Source: Kappaphycus alvarezii
Taxonomy: Eukaryota > Rhodophyta > Florideophyceae > Gigartinales > Solieriaceae
Direction of reading: 5' to 3'
Assembly (NCBI GenBank): GCA_002205965.3
Contig: NADL03000009.1
Coordinates: 744,001-808,000, forward strand
Length of the DNA stretch: 64,000 bases
Positions within the stretch are counted from its first letter, which is position 1, and each line of letters starts with the position of its first letter. The notes below the pieces were generated by a model that saw only the letters and a program-made list of their open reading frames with translations, did not search any database and was not told where the DNA came from. Below, one piece after another: positions 23,895-36,150 of the stretch. The position numbers were made by a program, and so were the translations under genes.

Positions 23895-25155
23895 TGAGTG
23901 CCGACTCGGCTTTTGAGCGGAACTGAGTCGAGTTGAGAAGGCTGGCCAGTACGAATTCTGTCGACGGTATGATAGAGGTTGGTAGTTTTATTTCATGGTG
24001 ACAGATTTAAAAAAAGTCAGAGGATTTTGCGAAGAATGTCGTCTGCTGCCATGGCTATTGTTGCTCGCAAATCATTCTACGTGGCCAACGTGGAACTACG
24101 GGTCAGTTTACATGCAAGGAGTTGGGTAACAATTTCTATTGGGTAACCAACTTTGAGTTCAACTCCCACTACCTCCTACGGAAGAAACCGAATCCGTGCA
24201 TTGCAAAACTTTTCTTCCGCGAATTTCTACTCTAGTTACAAAATGTGGCTCTGTCCATGTGTGAAATGTACAGTACTGTACTGTACAGTATTTGGTCTAA
24301 AATTATAGCTTGCGATTATGCAATCAAAATACCCGAAGCGAAACCCCACAACCCTGAGAACATTCCGACGGGTTTTGGTCAGGCATCGACGTTTTGTCCC
24401 AGGCGGGCATGGGCGGGCATGGGCACAGCAGGCAGTGACATGGTACAGGCGGGTCGCGACTATTCGGCCTTGGAATAGCTCAACGCACGGCAACGTCCCG
24501 TTTAGGCCTTATGACAATTATTCGATCATTCGCAAAAGATACGCTTCCTCCCTTGCCTAACGATAGGATGTAGTTTTGACATGGGAGGCAGGCTAGGATT
24601 CAACGCAAAGCTCAATGGATGTAGGGTGGAGCCATTGACCCTGAACTGGCTGGGATTTACAGCACGTAAGTAGTACAACGTAGCGCTAGCAACGTCTATG
24701 GTATTCTGTTTCCAACCCAACCCCGTACGTAGTGATCACATAGCGGCAGTACAAAGTGTCGACTTTTTAACGGCCAAGGCAATAATAAATTATCATGATT
24801 AATGCCGACCTCTAGAAACAACTTTAGATCACTTTCCTCACGTCGTGTAAAACGGTGGCAAGGCCCCTGGCTTCGGCCTTGCCAATTCGTACCTTGTGCC
24901 CTGCCGTTGAGCCCTAGAGTACAATGAATTCAATGCCCATTCATCAGTTCACTGCAGTGATTACAAGGAAAATTCACTACCCGGTACACGACTGTGCGTT
25001 GCATCTGCAGAGATACTTGATCAACCGCCTCTGACCTCTATGGCCCAGTGAACAGCAGCCACCTTTAAACACATGGAGACTTCGTAGTCGCACTTACTCA
25101 TGATTGTGCTCTCGCAGAATAGGTTGATGCCAGCGAATCTAACCCAACCTGTCAA
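23895..25155. other. Intergenic region between convergent genes
   Basis: No gene recognised. A palindrome run (GTACAGTACTGTACTG) lies at 24269-24292, about 375 bp after the reductase stop. A short GC-rich tandem (GCGGGCATGG repeated) is at about 24402-24422. Confidence 0.5.
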
Positions 25156-25512
25156 TCAGAGGTTTGCGTGATACGTTACAAATCCACCGTGCGATAAACC
25201 GTCTCGGCAAGTTGATGAATTTGAGTCTCCATTGCCATATTCATGTATCTCGAGAAAGTCGCTCGGCGCTTCAATATCGCTGATTCCATACTCCTGATCT
25301 GTTTCGGCACTATTGCTTGAAATGATGAAGCTTTCGAATGTGACTCTACTTGCAAATCAAAGCTTTCCATCATACAATACGGAGCTACCGTACGACACAC
25401 TGTCTCGAAAAGCCGATGAATGCGGCTCACCATCGGACGATTCACGTTTTCCGGGAAGGTTACTTAGCGTTTCATCATCGCTAAATCCATATTCTTGATC
25501 CGCTTCCACAGG
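25156..25512 (-). repeat. Tandem duplication (201-bp period) of the C-terminal tail of paralogue A
   Basis: Two copies, 25156-25311 and 25357-25512, have DQEYG codons exactly 201 bp apart. On the minus strand they encode similar tails: DQEYGFSDDETLSNL...SYG and DQEYGISDIEAPSDF...SHGG. Each ends in its own stop (25357-25359 and 25156-25158). The pattern of kept residues with many silent or conservative differences suggests the copies were once both under protein-level selection, for instance as alternative last exons. Confidence 0.7.
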
Positions 25513-26969
25513 TCGTTCGCCTACCTCTGCGCCGTACACGTATCTCTCCCTCTCCGCGCGGTTTTTCTACCTCTCACCCGGAAAAACTCCAATTCCTCAT
25601 CTGCAACTTCCACCGGGACCGCGCCAGAATGGCGCAACCTCCTGCTTCACATAAATTCCAGCTATCTCTGCGGTGGAAGCAGGATTCATGCGTAATCTCA
25701 AGACAGTTAGCACGATTATAGTCACTACTAGGAGGATTGTCAGCGATAGCCAGTTAAGAAGCCGGACGGACTCACCCCAGACGACTCCCTCCTCGCTGCG
25801 GACCTGGCCATCGTCAACAAAATAGTCTGAAGTATCCCTCCCCGACACCACTAGCGCAGCTGCACCTCCGAACACGTTCTGAGCGACGTGGAACGCTGGG
25901 AGCCTAGTAGGAAGAATCCCATCAACTGTTGTCCTGTACACATTAGCAGGGATCCGAAAATCGTCGCCCGGTAAGACTGCGACTTCCTCTCGACCTGTAG
26001 ATTAAAGCTTATGGCGAATCCATTAAGCATTTCAATTGTGATGGGTGAATCGACCATTTCTTTGTTGTACAAGCTGCATAAATAGGAGATGTAGACGTTG
26101 TGAAGGGTCTCCACAAGTTGATCCTCGTTGTCAGGAGGTGGTTCCGCGGCCATGACTCTGGTCTTCTTGTCGCCAAGTGAAAAATAGGCCCTTGTAAAGT
26201 AATCAGAGACTTCGCCATCAATTTCGATGGTATGGTCCGCACCGTACTGATGTATTCGGGAGGTGAGAATGATGCGGACTGGTTCAGTGGCGTTTTGAAA
26301 GGGTTGGGGAAGGTCGCCATCCCTATTTGTTGTGACGCAAACGTTAATTCTGGTCTCCATCTGAGCGACATGTTCGAGACGAGCGGAGCGACATGGACGG
26401 TTCCATGAGGCGCGGTTATGAAACTCAACTTTTTCCCATTTGGGGGTGACTGGTTGCCTGATCCGAAAGGTCACGGTATTGTTTGTAACGTAGGCGAAGC
26501 CCGGATTTGTGAGAAAGAGAATGCAAGTCTCCAAACCAAAGGTGAAGAGCAGTATGGAAGTGGCAAAAATGAGGAGCTTTTTGTTTACGGTTCGCTTCGA
26601 AGACTTTGTGGTGGCACCCCGGTTAGCGTAAACGCTGCGAATGTCGAAATCGCGGAGAAACTCGAGGGTCTGTTTGAGAGAGAAGCCAAAGTTGCTGACC
26701 AGTCCATTCTTGCTTCGGAGGAGAAAGGTTGCGACGGTCCCTTCTATAACGAGCAGCAGTAAGAGGGAAAGGAAAGCCAGGAAGATATCGTCGTTAGCGG
26801 TAAGGTCTCCAGTGAAAGGGTTTGTGGCCCTTTCAGTGATAGGTAGAATCGGGCGGAGGAAGGAGTTGATATTAAAGAAACCCATTGTTGATATGTTACG
26901 AATATTTGTCTCGTTAGTGACAAAGGCCAGGAATTCCCTGCCGTGTCGGTCACCCCTAATTTCGAACAT
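25357..26969 (-). CDS. Membrane protein paralogue A (three predicted TM helices, large Cys-bearing ectodomain)
   Basis: I do not recognise a named family. From the ATG at 26969: a 55-residue N-terminus, TM1 at about residues 60-85 (AFLSLLLLLVIEGTVATFLL), a basic loop, and TM2 (LLIFATSILLFTFGLETCIL). Then follows a domain of about 250 residues with cysteines (NRPCRSARLEH, INVCVTTNRDG, YISYLCSLYNKE), and TM3 (LNWLSLTILLVVTIIVL) with a short tail containing STAEIAGIYV. An acidic C-terminal tail follows. Frame shifts near 26005, 25630 and 25560 break an otherwise continuous protein. A homologue (paralogue B) with the same layout lies head to head at 34009. TM2 and TM3 would place the central domain outside the cell or in a lumen. 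Function is unknown. A palindrome cluster lies about 345 bp upstream. Confidence 0.65.
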
Positions 26970-27312
26970 TGTGAGTGAATCACACGGTGAAGAGGCGCAG
27001 AATGTTTCGGAGGGGAAGACGTAGCCAAGTTATTGAGGCTACTAAGGGAAGTTGGAGTGGAACGAACAAAAGCTTAAAAGATGTAGATGCATGAATGAAG
27101 AACACGATTGAAGCGGGAGTGCGATTATGTGGGCTGAACAGATGCGCTGTAACCTTGAAGAAAAGTACTGATCGGAGTTTTCCGGGAGGGAGGGATGGAC
27201 GTCACTTAGGAGGGGAGACGTTACTTTATACTAATGGAAGGAGGGTGACGGAATTTATCGGGAAGGTATGGGGCAGCTACGAGTCTAGCCAAGAGAATTA
27301 GATATTTAGGTG

Positions 27313-27368
27313 CAGTATTGTACAGTACTGATACAGTAAAGTACAGTAAACAGCACAGTACTGTGTAC
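27313..27368. repeat. TACTGTACAGTA cluster upstream of paralogue A
   Basis: Overlapping units (TTGTACAGTACTGATACAG, AGTACAGTAAACAG, CAGTACTGTGTAC) about 345-400 bp before the start of the minus-strand gene at 26969. Confidence 0.8.
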
Positions 27369-27957
27369 TTTGGCCATCTGTTGTTGAACTGCAGGTACCG
27401 TACAGGGTACCGTAGCAGTAGTATTACTGTATTGCATCGAATTTGTTTACCCCTTGTCTTGTATTGCTGCGCAGTCTTGATTGTAAAGTATGGCAAATAT
27501 CTTTGCAGTGTAAAATCTGTTTTCTGAAGTGCAAAATCTGGCAAATACTTGCACAAGACCTTTTTTTGAATTACCCTTCCAAAAAGATAAGCTCGCATCC
27601 ACTCACCTCAATCCCAAATGAATGGTGGGAGAAACTTTACTTGCATTACTATCGAACAAGTGGCCTGACTTTAGGAAATGACATTACTTCCCAAATATTA
27701 AATTACTAATTTTTCCCCTTTTTACCCCATACGTTTTCTGCGAGCTACACTAACGGGACTATTTGACGTTGCGAGCTGACCGGTTGAGTCTCTATTTTGT
27801 TTCATTGAATTAGTAGAGGGTACTGTACAGTAGTCACAGAATCATTCAAGGGATTTAGGGTTCACTGTACAGGATTACTATTCCATACACTCCAGATGAG
27901 GCGTTGAGTGGAGAAATTAGGTTGCATTCGTCACGTGGATAATATCCGCTGGATGAT

Positions 27958-28020
27958 ACAGTTCTGTACAGTAAATGTACAGTACAGTAATGTTTTGTAC
28001 AGTAAGTACAGTTCAGTACT
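27958..28020. repeat. TACTGTACAGTA cluster
   Basis: Repeated GTACAGTA units spaced by a few bases in the intergenic region between paralogues A and B. Confidence 0.8.
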
Positions 28021-29035
28021 TTGATTTAATTACTGTTTACGTAGAAATGGAAATGATAAGCCAATCCGCTTAGACCGCGAGACTGATTACATACTACTAC
28101 ATCAATTCATTGTTACAGAAAATGCCATTTTTTCTCTCACGCCACTGCTGTGTAACGTGAAAACTTGCATTAATTATCATTTTTTTCTGTCGATGCAGGA
28201 ATACACAAAAATCAATTATAAAACTCGGGTTTTTTGCAGATTTGAGGTTGACAGAGATTGTACCGCACTGAACTAAATTACGTACGTACCCCACCCTAAT
28301 AAACACACCTGCGAGATCTTCTTTTCAGTTAATCCTCCAATTTTCAAGTAAAAATAACCCAACTTTCTACCAATAGGTCTTCTCGTCTTTTATCAATTGG
28401 TTGATATTCATACAAGGGAAATTATTTGCAGCAGGTCAAATATTTCAGCGGAAGCCAGTTTCCCGCCATGATCGAAACCCCCAGTATACCGCACAGTCAT
28501 ATATTCCCAACGTACCGGAAGGTTATAAAGCATCCCATGACTGCAAGAGCATCTCCGGTCAACTCGTAGGACCCCAAACCACTACTTACAGCAAAACACC
28601 AACAATGGTGCCATCCATACCTCGCCAGATAGCCATTATCAAAAAAGCTGCCAACTGCAGAAAAGAGCACCACGCCAATCGCACGGAAGCGCCAATCTTC
28701 TTAATAGCACCGGTTTGGGAGGGTACTGGAAGGGGTTATTTTTTTAATGGTTTTGTTTTTGATCTCGTTTCTTTTTTCTGATTATGTTTGTTTTGTTTTT
28801 TGTTTGTTAATTGTTTTCTTTTTTTGTTTGTTTTTTTTTGGAGGGTTTGTGTTTTTTCTCTTTTTCAACCTGTTTAATCCAGGTGTGTTTCCTACTGCTC
28901 CCAACTAAACCTTTCAACCTATCCCCCTGACTCAACCCTTAGTAGCCGTGATGGTCTTGCTGCGTCCCTAACGGTTCCGCAGGCCGTCGACCATCCCCTG
29001 TGAGTACCGGAAGGATTAAAGTTTAGCAGTTACTG

Positions 29036-29180
29036 AGGGTATTGCAGCCTTGAACTTCGAGTACGTACAGAAAGTCCAAAGAGACAAGAGACACGTGCAA
29101 CATAGTGAGTATTGCCCTTTGACCTTCGGAATTCACACTGTAAGCCCAAGGAAACAAGGGACAACACTGCTTTGAGGACA
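29036..29180. repeat. Imperfect tandem repeat, about 70-bp period
   Basis: GAGGGTATTGCAGCCTTGAAC at 29036 and TGAGTATTGCCCTTTGACC at about 29105 begin two similar units. Both continue through CTTCG(A/G), then A(A/G)(T/C)CCAA(A/G)G and (G/A)AGGGACA-like ends. Divergence is high. Confidence 0.5.
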
Positions 29181-30280
29181 ACAGACAAGAAAAGGGCAAT
29201 GTTTCAGTGATGGTAGTGTTTCGGATATTGTGGTGTTGGGGGTTGAGGAGTTGAGGTGTTCGGGGTTTGGATGTGTTCCGGTTTATTCTCCCCTCTTACA
29301 TAGACAACTCAGAAATATCAAATAAGCTATACAGTACTTAAAACGTAGTATAAAGATACAAAATAGCCTCTACAGTACTTATTAGCCCGTTTGCTGTGCT
29401 TGTCTTACTGTTTTGTAGTACAACATTAGCAATATGTGGGTCAGAGCCATGCAAGTTACTGGACCTATCTTGCGTGATCTAATTGAGGCCATATAACATA
29501 ATGTACATGCCTCTCAGAAGCCAAATTTGTGGCCGTACTGTTGGTACAGCACTCCTGTAGGCGCCAATGCAAAAACATTCAACTGTAAGCAATCACCATA
29601 TTACTCAACCAACCCACCCTGACATCACGTCAGAAAACGTCAGGAAAAATCACTACAAGAAAGTAAGACCACTAAAGTCGACAAAATTGTTGACGCAAAA
29701 GCACTAGAATACATAACTGTCTTCGTCGAAGAATAGGATGTTCTCGTTGCTCATCTTTTAACTGCGGCAACAGAGAAAGGCGTGAAGATTGGGTTCAATG
29801 GCGTAGCACACGTGATTCCTTCAGTTGCACCAGATGGTCGAAAGGATATGCAAGCGGTATGCTCGGAATAGATGCATTTGACTTTTACATTTATGCCACC
29901 AGAAATCAACATTTAGAGCGAAAAGGTCAACAAAAGCAGCGAAGATAAATGCTGAATGAAGACATAATGTGCAACGATTTTTCAACATCATTCTGTAAAT
30001 ACAGAAAAATATTCAGAGATACTCTTAAATCTCCACAGGATATGAAGTTTCAATAAATAAGTTGTCAATGTGAAGTGCAGATAAAAAGAAGTAGATAATT
30101 AGATCTTTAAGACTCAACTATATTGCTTTGAATAAATCTTGGTAGAATCACGCCCCCGCAAAAATCAGAAACCGCTGTTGTTTACTTGTTTTCCAGTAGT
30201 ATTAGACAACTTTGATTCTTCGTAACTTTATGCTTCATTGTAAAGAGTGAGCGACTCAAAAATGAGTTTTTTGAGCCACT

Positions 30281-30355
30281 AGAGGCCTGAACGATCTTTT
30301 CTGCGAGGCAGAAAAGATCGTTCAGGCCTCTGTCTTTTCTGCGAGGCAGAAAAGA
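30281..30355. repeat. Perfect 24-bp-arm hairpin plus a nested second hairpin
   Basis: Arms 30281-30304 and 30308-30331 are exact reverse complements with a 3-base loop GAG. Directly after, arms 30333-30342 and 30346-30355 repeat the inner stem (TCTTTTCTGC) with the same GAG loop. The structure is compact and extremely stable as RNA or single-stranded DNA. No flanking ORF explains it. Confidence 0.85.
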
Positions 30356-32734
30356 TATGTCAAGAGAAAGGCCGCCTGGAAGAAACGAAAATGGTGTCGA
30401 GCGGTACTGACTGATGAGACATCCATGGAAATTTATATAAGGAAGAAGGCTGGCGTGCGGGGTGTCTGCAACTTAAGAAGAGAAAAGTTAGTTCCTGTCC
30501 TTTTTCGGCAGCGATGATGCCCGATATTGTGGACGATGCTTGCTTAGATCTTCTTGGGACCGAGGTTTGAGGGGAAGCTGATCGGGAGATAAGTTGAAAA
30601 TATTTGATATGCGTTTGACTGCTCTCAGTGACCGCTTGTAAAGGTATAAATTTACTGGTAACAACCAATCGCAGCCACGGAAAATTTGTATGAATGTAGA
30701 CTCATTTTAAACGGCCTCTTGATTGAGCGAATTTCAATTGCATTCTTAGAGTGCGACATTGTTTAATTGCATTTTTAGCTTAGGTTCAGATATTTTCCCA
30801 TTGCAGGAGGTGTACCCATTACTTATCAAAAGGGTGCAACGACTGGCCGACTTTTCATTTCAGAGCTACTTCAATAAATTAAAGTAATGGAGGGCTAGAT
30901 TTGAAGTAAATGACGGCCTCATTGGACTCCAAACTTTGACTGGATCTGAAGATGTATGAAATTACTGAAATCCATCTGCATCTTATCAAATTAGTATTAC
31001 CAAAGCTTTAAGAGTAGATACGGGGAAAATAGTTTTCAAAGCATGGTATTAACTGCTGCGCTGCAGTAAAATCACTTTAGATCGATGATTAAAAAATAAA
31101 TTTATTTGTACTACACACTCAGAGGTTGCATTAAATAAACAACAGTTTGTCTTAGTCATTTTTTGCGAAACTACCAAAGTTAGACAAACGCGCTGTGTAT
31201 ACTTGCATTCATAGGGAGAAAATATCTATTACAATAACAAGATTCTAAAAATCTTTCATATGAACAAATGTATTAACCTTTTTGTGAAGTCAATTAAAAA
31301 ACTTATAGAAATAATTTGAAATGGTATAATTATGACCACATATCTGCATTTATTAATGTGACTCTGATAATCTGTTTTCTTCTTTTCTCGAAAATAACAT
31401 CTGGACTGCGTATTGGGGTGGAAACCGCCACATGAATTTTTTATTATGACAAAATAATCCCCAATTCATCAAAGATGTATTCGATAAGGGAACAAAATTC
31501 TTCAAATGGATATTAATTGGAACAGAATATTTGGAGTGGGCAGTAATTGTTTAATATATAATGGTTGAGGGCAGGGACACACTTATTCAAGCCTAAAAGG
31601 GAAATATGGTTCGCTTTAGCCATCCTTTGCAATCCTGGAGCGATAGAACAGAGCGCCATATTGCAATGAACTGCCATTGAAAGGGAATTTAATTTAAAAA
31701 AGGACTCAGGAAGTATTCACACGTCTTCAAAATGTTAGCCCTGTCCAGTTTTTCTTGAAAATTACGAGTAGCGAGATTTTTACGCCGACAAAACAAGCTC
31801 AAGCAATCAAAATTTTATCAAAATTCACTTGTTTTAAAAACAACTGATTTCTTTTCAATGATCAGAACCTTTGCACGCCAAACCATCTGGTCCATCTAGG
31901 TTAAACTTCTTCTATTCGGTCCTTTTCGTGTTTGTTCAACTTGAACTGCGTTCAACGTGGATTGAGTTCAAGTTACTTTCTTTGTTGCACTTTTGATGAG
32001 ATAATTAATGTGTTGCACGCATTGCAGGTTGAAAGCAATTATTTTGTGTAGAAGATGTTATTGCCTCTGAATCAGCAGCCGGCCTCATCAAGATTTTACA
32101 GATTGTTGTGAAGCCTTCAATTAGCCTAAAGGCCCAAGTTTTTCCTTCGAATATTATCCATCGATATGGACCTAAATCTTCTCAAAGCGGTAGATAACAT
32201 CAATGGAACTTTCTAGTCCCCTTTAAATCGTCAAAAATGCTCCAGCAGTTGGTATAGGGAGACAGGATTTTATTCTTTTGGAAGTTAGTGAGGACGGCTT
32301 CAGGGGATTGTGATTAGAGCTGAACGTGCGGTATCGACGTATATCTATTTTTTCTTTTGGAGGGTTTTTTCTCGTTTAAACAGACATTTTATTTTGCCAT
32401 TTTTTGTTGTGAAATTGGGGGTTAATTTACTGTGGTAGATATGTGGGTTGGTACCCAGTAAATTTGTATCGGAGCGTAGATACCGTATATTGGCCAAGCA
32501 AAGTTTTGCCATTTGAGTGCTTTGGTCCCATGCATTGACTGTTTCGGTCAAACTGTGGCTACATTAATGCTGAGCTTGAATGATAGGAATGCCAATATCT
32601 TCGTAAATATGACTGGTTTTGAAGTCCTGCAAGCTCTCCTCGAGTATGGACGCTTACAAAGCACCGTAGTCCTCATTTGAATAATTTAGCAAAAACACGG
32701 ACAAAGGTCAACTCTCATAAATTTAATGCCATCA

Positions 32735-33080
32735 TTGTACAGTACTGTACAATACAGTACAGTACAGTACTGTGCAGTACGCACTGTACAGTACAGTATG
32801 TGTATGTGGGAGACTGGACCCTCATCTACGGTAAGACTTAAGTGAGCTTGAAAGAGACATACCCCGGATGGGCTTAACCGATGCCTACCCAGCAAGGGAC
32901 AAGGGGTACATGGTACTGAATTACTGTACTATAGTACAATACTTTCCGTATTGATACTGTGTCAAGTACGGTTGATACCGTAGGATACGGTACTGTAATG
33001 ATGGAGCTACAAGGATACCGACGAAAGAAATAACTTGAAATACAGTACTGTACAGTATGTACTGTACAGTACTACATTAT
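32735..33080. repeat. Dense field of TACTGTACAGTA palindromes
   Basis: The densest occurrence in the window: runs at 32735-32800, 32925-33000 and 33040-33080, with variants such as TACTGTACAATACAG and ACGGTACTG. It is followed by more runs up to 33510, about 500 bp before paralogue B. Confidence 0.85.
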
Positions 33081-34008
33081 TACTGTATTCAATGAGAAAA
33101 GCGTTAGGCTGCGGTATCAGAAATTCAGCCCACAGTACTGTATTGTAGAGCACTCTTGCAGTACAAAGGACTAGAACATTCGTTCTTGTGCGTGCCAATA
33201 ACGTTTGCTGATAACACATGCAGAAATAAAAAAACCACAATTATCAAGAAATTGAAGGTCAGCTGCCAAGATAACATTCTGCTTGTTGATGTCGATGTAA
33301 ATCACTGATGGGTGCAGCAGGCGGCATGTAATATTACTGTACCGTAATACTCTTTTGTACAGTACAGTACAGTACAGTTGCGAGTTGCGGCGTTTCAAGG
33401 AGGATGGCAATGCTGTACTGTACTGTACCTAGCAAGTCCGATATTTCCAGAGCATTAATCCTTGTTGTACTGTACTGTTCAAGACGGCACTGCAGTATTG
33501 TACTGTAGGAATATTACAAAACAATTTTGGCTACAACGCCGTGAGCAGTCTTTGTTTCCTGCGATTTCAGAGCTCTGTGTTTCCTATGCATAAAATCGAA
33601 AACCGATCCTGCGTGATAATAGAGCCTAAACGCTTTTCTCCCTCTTCTTTGTTCTTATGACTTTCATGTGGTCAAAATGCTCCATCCCCTCGTGGCTGCG
33701 GACAGGTTTACCGTCATTAATTCAGCAAATGAGTTTAAAACCCATTCACCGGACCGCTTTTCACTTGCAACCTCGCTACCGACTGGCGTTCTTACCACTC
33801 TCCCAGCTTACCTTCGACTTTTTTCCCCGAAACTTCGTAACCAAAACAGGTCCCAGACTGCAGTTTGCATGCAGCCCCTCGTAACCTTATTTCTTCCCAC
33901 ATGTTTGCAATTCACAGTCTATTCATACCGCCAATAGCACCATTTTGTTACCCTCGATTCCGCAACCACTCTACCTGGGTAATTGCGCTGCCGTCCCGTA
34001 TTCATTCC

Positions 34009-35573
34009 ATGTCAGCCGAGGATACTCCATCGTTTACACTCGTCGATGCCACGGGACGCACTACTTTGCCGCCAATCCCGAAGCCATTCCGCTTAGACTG
34101 CGACCTGAAAACGCCTCCAACACAGCCGTCAACATTGCCACATTTCTTTCCGATACACTCGTGGTAACTCCTCGAGTCGCAAACCGCTTCTCTTCTGACC
34201 TTACATCCACGGATGACCCACTTTTGGCCTTGCTGTCCCTTCTCCTGCTTCTTGTCATGGATAGCATCCTGGCCACTATTTTGCTGCGCACTTATCGTGG
34301 CTCTGTAAGCAATGTCGGCTTCTCAATCAAGCAGTTTATCGACATGGCACGTGAATTTCGTTTTACTCACCTTTTCAAAGGCCACCGCAAAAGATCCTCC
34401 GCTCGCGCTCGCGGAACGCGCATTAATCGAAACGTCCTGTTTGTTGCAATTCTCCTCTTAATTCTCACCTTTGGACTCGAGGGCGTAATATTTTTCTGAG
34501 CAGTCCAGAGCTCAAGGAAGTTTTCAATGACCAAACATCCTATACATTACGCACCGATATCATGCCAGATTGGAATGAAATACAACGGGCGGGAATTTCC
34601 GCAACTATGAGACCGTGCAATGCTATCACCCTTGCGATGTTGACCAAGGCAACAATCAGTTGAGCCTGTGCATGATGTCGGACCCCCTCACAAATCTGCG
34701 AGAGGAGCCCACGGTCATTGACGGAAACATAACCCTCTCCATCGTCACCGAAGTGCACGAATTCGGCATTCAGCACAATGTCACCGTTGGCGAGTTTTCC
34801 GCCAGGTTCATCGGTCGCGGCTACTTTACACTCAACGATGCTGTCAATCGAATGCTTCGGTCGAGACAATCCCTTTTGAATCGAGGGAGGGCGTTTGGAT
34901 TGATGCACCGTCAGTACGTCGCTTATCTCTTCTCACAGCACGGTCGACTTAGCCCCAACCAGGGCTTAAGTCTCGAGCAGTTGGAAGCACTCGATATTAG
35001 GTTCAGAAGTACGGAGGGAGACGATAAGAGTAGTCCAAGTGATTGGAAACCGAAGATTCCGTACGGTCCCCACCATTCGCTACATAACAAGTCACAGGCA
35101 TGATTCCTCGTGGGCCGAGGCTTTACGATTCGCACATGCCACTTTGAAGGGCTCTATTGCAGTTGCGTTGGCAGGACCAGATGAGACCGACCTGCACATG
35201 GGATTAGGAGACATTCTCGCCCTCAGGGGTTGGCTTTGGAGAGAGACCACCAGAAAACTCAACTGGTTGTCGCTCACTATTCTGTTGGGTTTTCCTCTTT
35301 GACTCTTGTGGGGATGAGATACTTGTATGCACCTGTTGGAACCGCTGAAATCGCAGGGACATATGTCACAGAGGTCGTAGGAGCTGAGATACATAGACCA
35401 CCGGCGCTGCTACAGGATTCAGAAAACATGTACTTCAGGGCGCCGCGAGAGGTCATTTCAATGGAGCCGTAAGCACTCTGGACGATGACGTTGGAGATTT
35501 CGACGTGGATGAGTATTACCACACCAGTCAACAAACTGTTTGCGAAACGTTCGATTACTCAAGACGATCTTAA
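34009..35573 (+). CDS. Membrane protein paralogue B, homologous to A, with frameshifts
   Basis: The ATG at 34009 starts MSAEDTPSFTLVDATGR. One frame change later it reads THYFAANPEAIPLRLR. TM1 is PLLALLSLLLLLVMDSILAT and TM2 is NVLFVAILLLILTFGLEGVI. The central domain aligns with A at MRPCN..., LSLCMMSDP, EFGIQHNVTVGEFSARFIG and GYFTLND. TM3 begins LNWLSLTILL, identical over ten residues to A, followed by GTAEIAGTYV. The acidic tail (DDDVGDFDVDEYYH) ends at 35571-35573. Frame changes occur near 34060, 34500-34620, 35040 and 35290. It faces away from A across 7 kb. Both belong to one uncharacterised three-TM family whose cysteines and TM3 are best kept. Confidence 0.65.
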
Positions 35574-35816
35574 CTTTGTCCGACTCGTTAGGGTCACCCT
35601 GCATGCGTCTTACGACGTGGTCGGGAGAAAATCATTGGAGCAGAACATCAGCGAGGCGCGGGATGGTAAGTAGGTGGACATCATGAAGGCCATGAGGGGG
35701 TTCAAACCTGAGACCGATATTTGGGAAGCATGGTTTAGGGGTTTTATGTGTGTATTATCGGGCTTGTCAGCGACGCTGGCTGCCTCAGTGTTTCCTGAAG
35801 ACCGCCATATTCCTTA
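35485..35816 (+). CDS. Short unknown ORF with a GTAAGT donor-like site
   Basis: A 62-codon frame (MTLEISTWMSITTPVN..., containing SITQDDLNFVRLVRVTL) reaches a stop at 35671-35673. That stop lies inside GGTAAGTAG, which looks like a splice donor (intron from 35666). The same frame continues after the stop for 47 more codons (VDIMKAMRGFKPETDIWEAW, then a hydrophobic stretch GFMCVLSGLSATLAASVF) to 35816. It overlaps the tail of paralogue B in another frame. It may be a separate small gene or an alternative end of B. I do not recognise it. Confidence 0.3.
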
Positions 35817-35997
35817 ATGAGGGAAGTAGGGAGCCGTCGGACAAACTCCCGAAAGTGTCTAAACGCTTCAGCATATCTGTGCGCGGGTGTTCAGTCGCAC
35901 CAGTCTCATAGGGGCTTTGCTGCTGCTCAGCATCGATTATGCTCGCAGCATACACTTCCTCAAGTTGATGTTTGCCACAGGTGTGAAGCCGTGGCCG

Positions 35998-36150
35998 TAT
36001 TGTACTGTACAGGTCCACTCCAGAAAGCCAATCGCTCCTCGAGACTGCTCTCAAATTTGCTTCTCAGGGCCCAACTAGCTAGACTTCGCCATCACTGTTT
36101 TTGAAGGAATTTTCACAAGTAACAGTACTGCACTGTAGTGTACTGTCAAT
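35998..36150. repeat. GTAC-palindrome runs next to the copia insertion
   Basis: Short runs at 35998-36012 (TATTGTACTGTACAGG) and 36122-36148 (AACAGTACTGCACTG, GTGTACTGTCA), ending about 115 bp before the copia target duplication. Confidence 0.7.

Larger units (their letters stand above)
27025..33999. other. 7-kb non-coding interval between divergent paralogues A and B
   Basis: No convincing gene. It contains many GTAC-palindrome runs (27313-27368, 27820-27832, 27958-28020, 32735-32800, 32925-33080, 33340-33380, 33412-33428, 33462-33510), a T/G-rich low-complexity stretch (28735-28870), an imperfect 70-bp tandem repeat (about 29036-29180), and two hairpins (30281-30355). The central part (29.3-32.7 kb) is AT-rich, with short frames only, and may hold decayed mobile DNA. 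Confidence 0.5.

Noticed and set aside
28401..28781. 126-codon ORF ending in a T-rich tract
   Set aside because: The last 20 residues come from a T/G homopolymer-like stretch and no domain is visible; a stray KHPM in another frame recalled a bromodomain but nothing around it fits.
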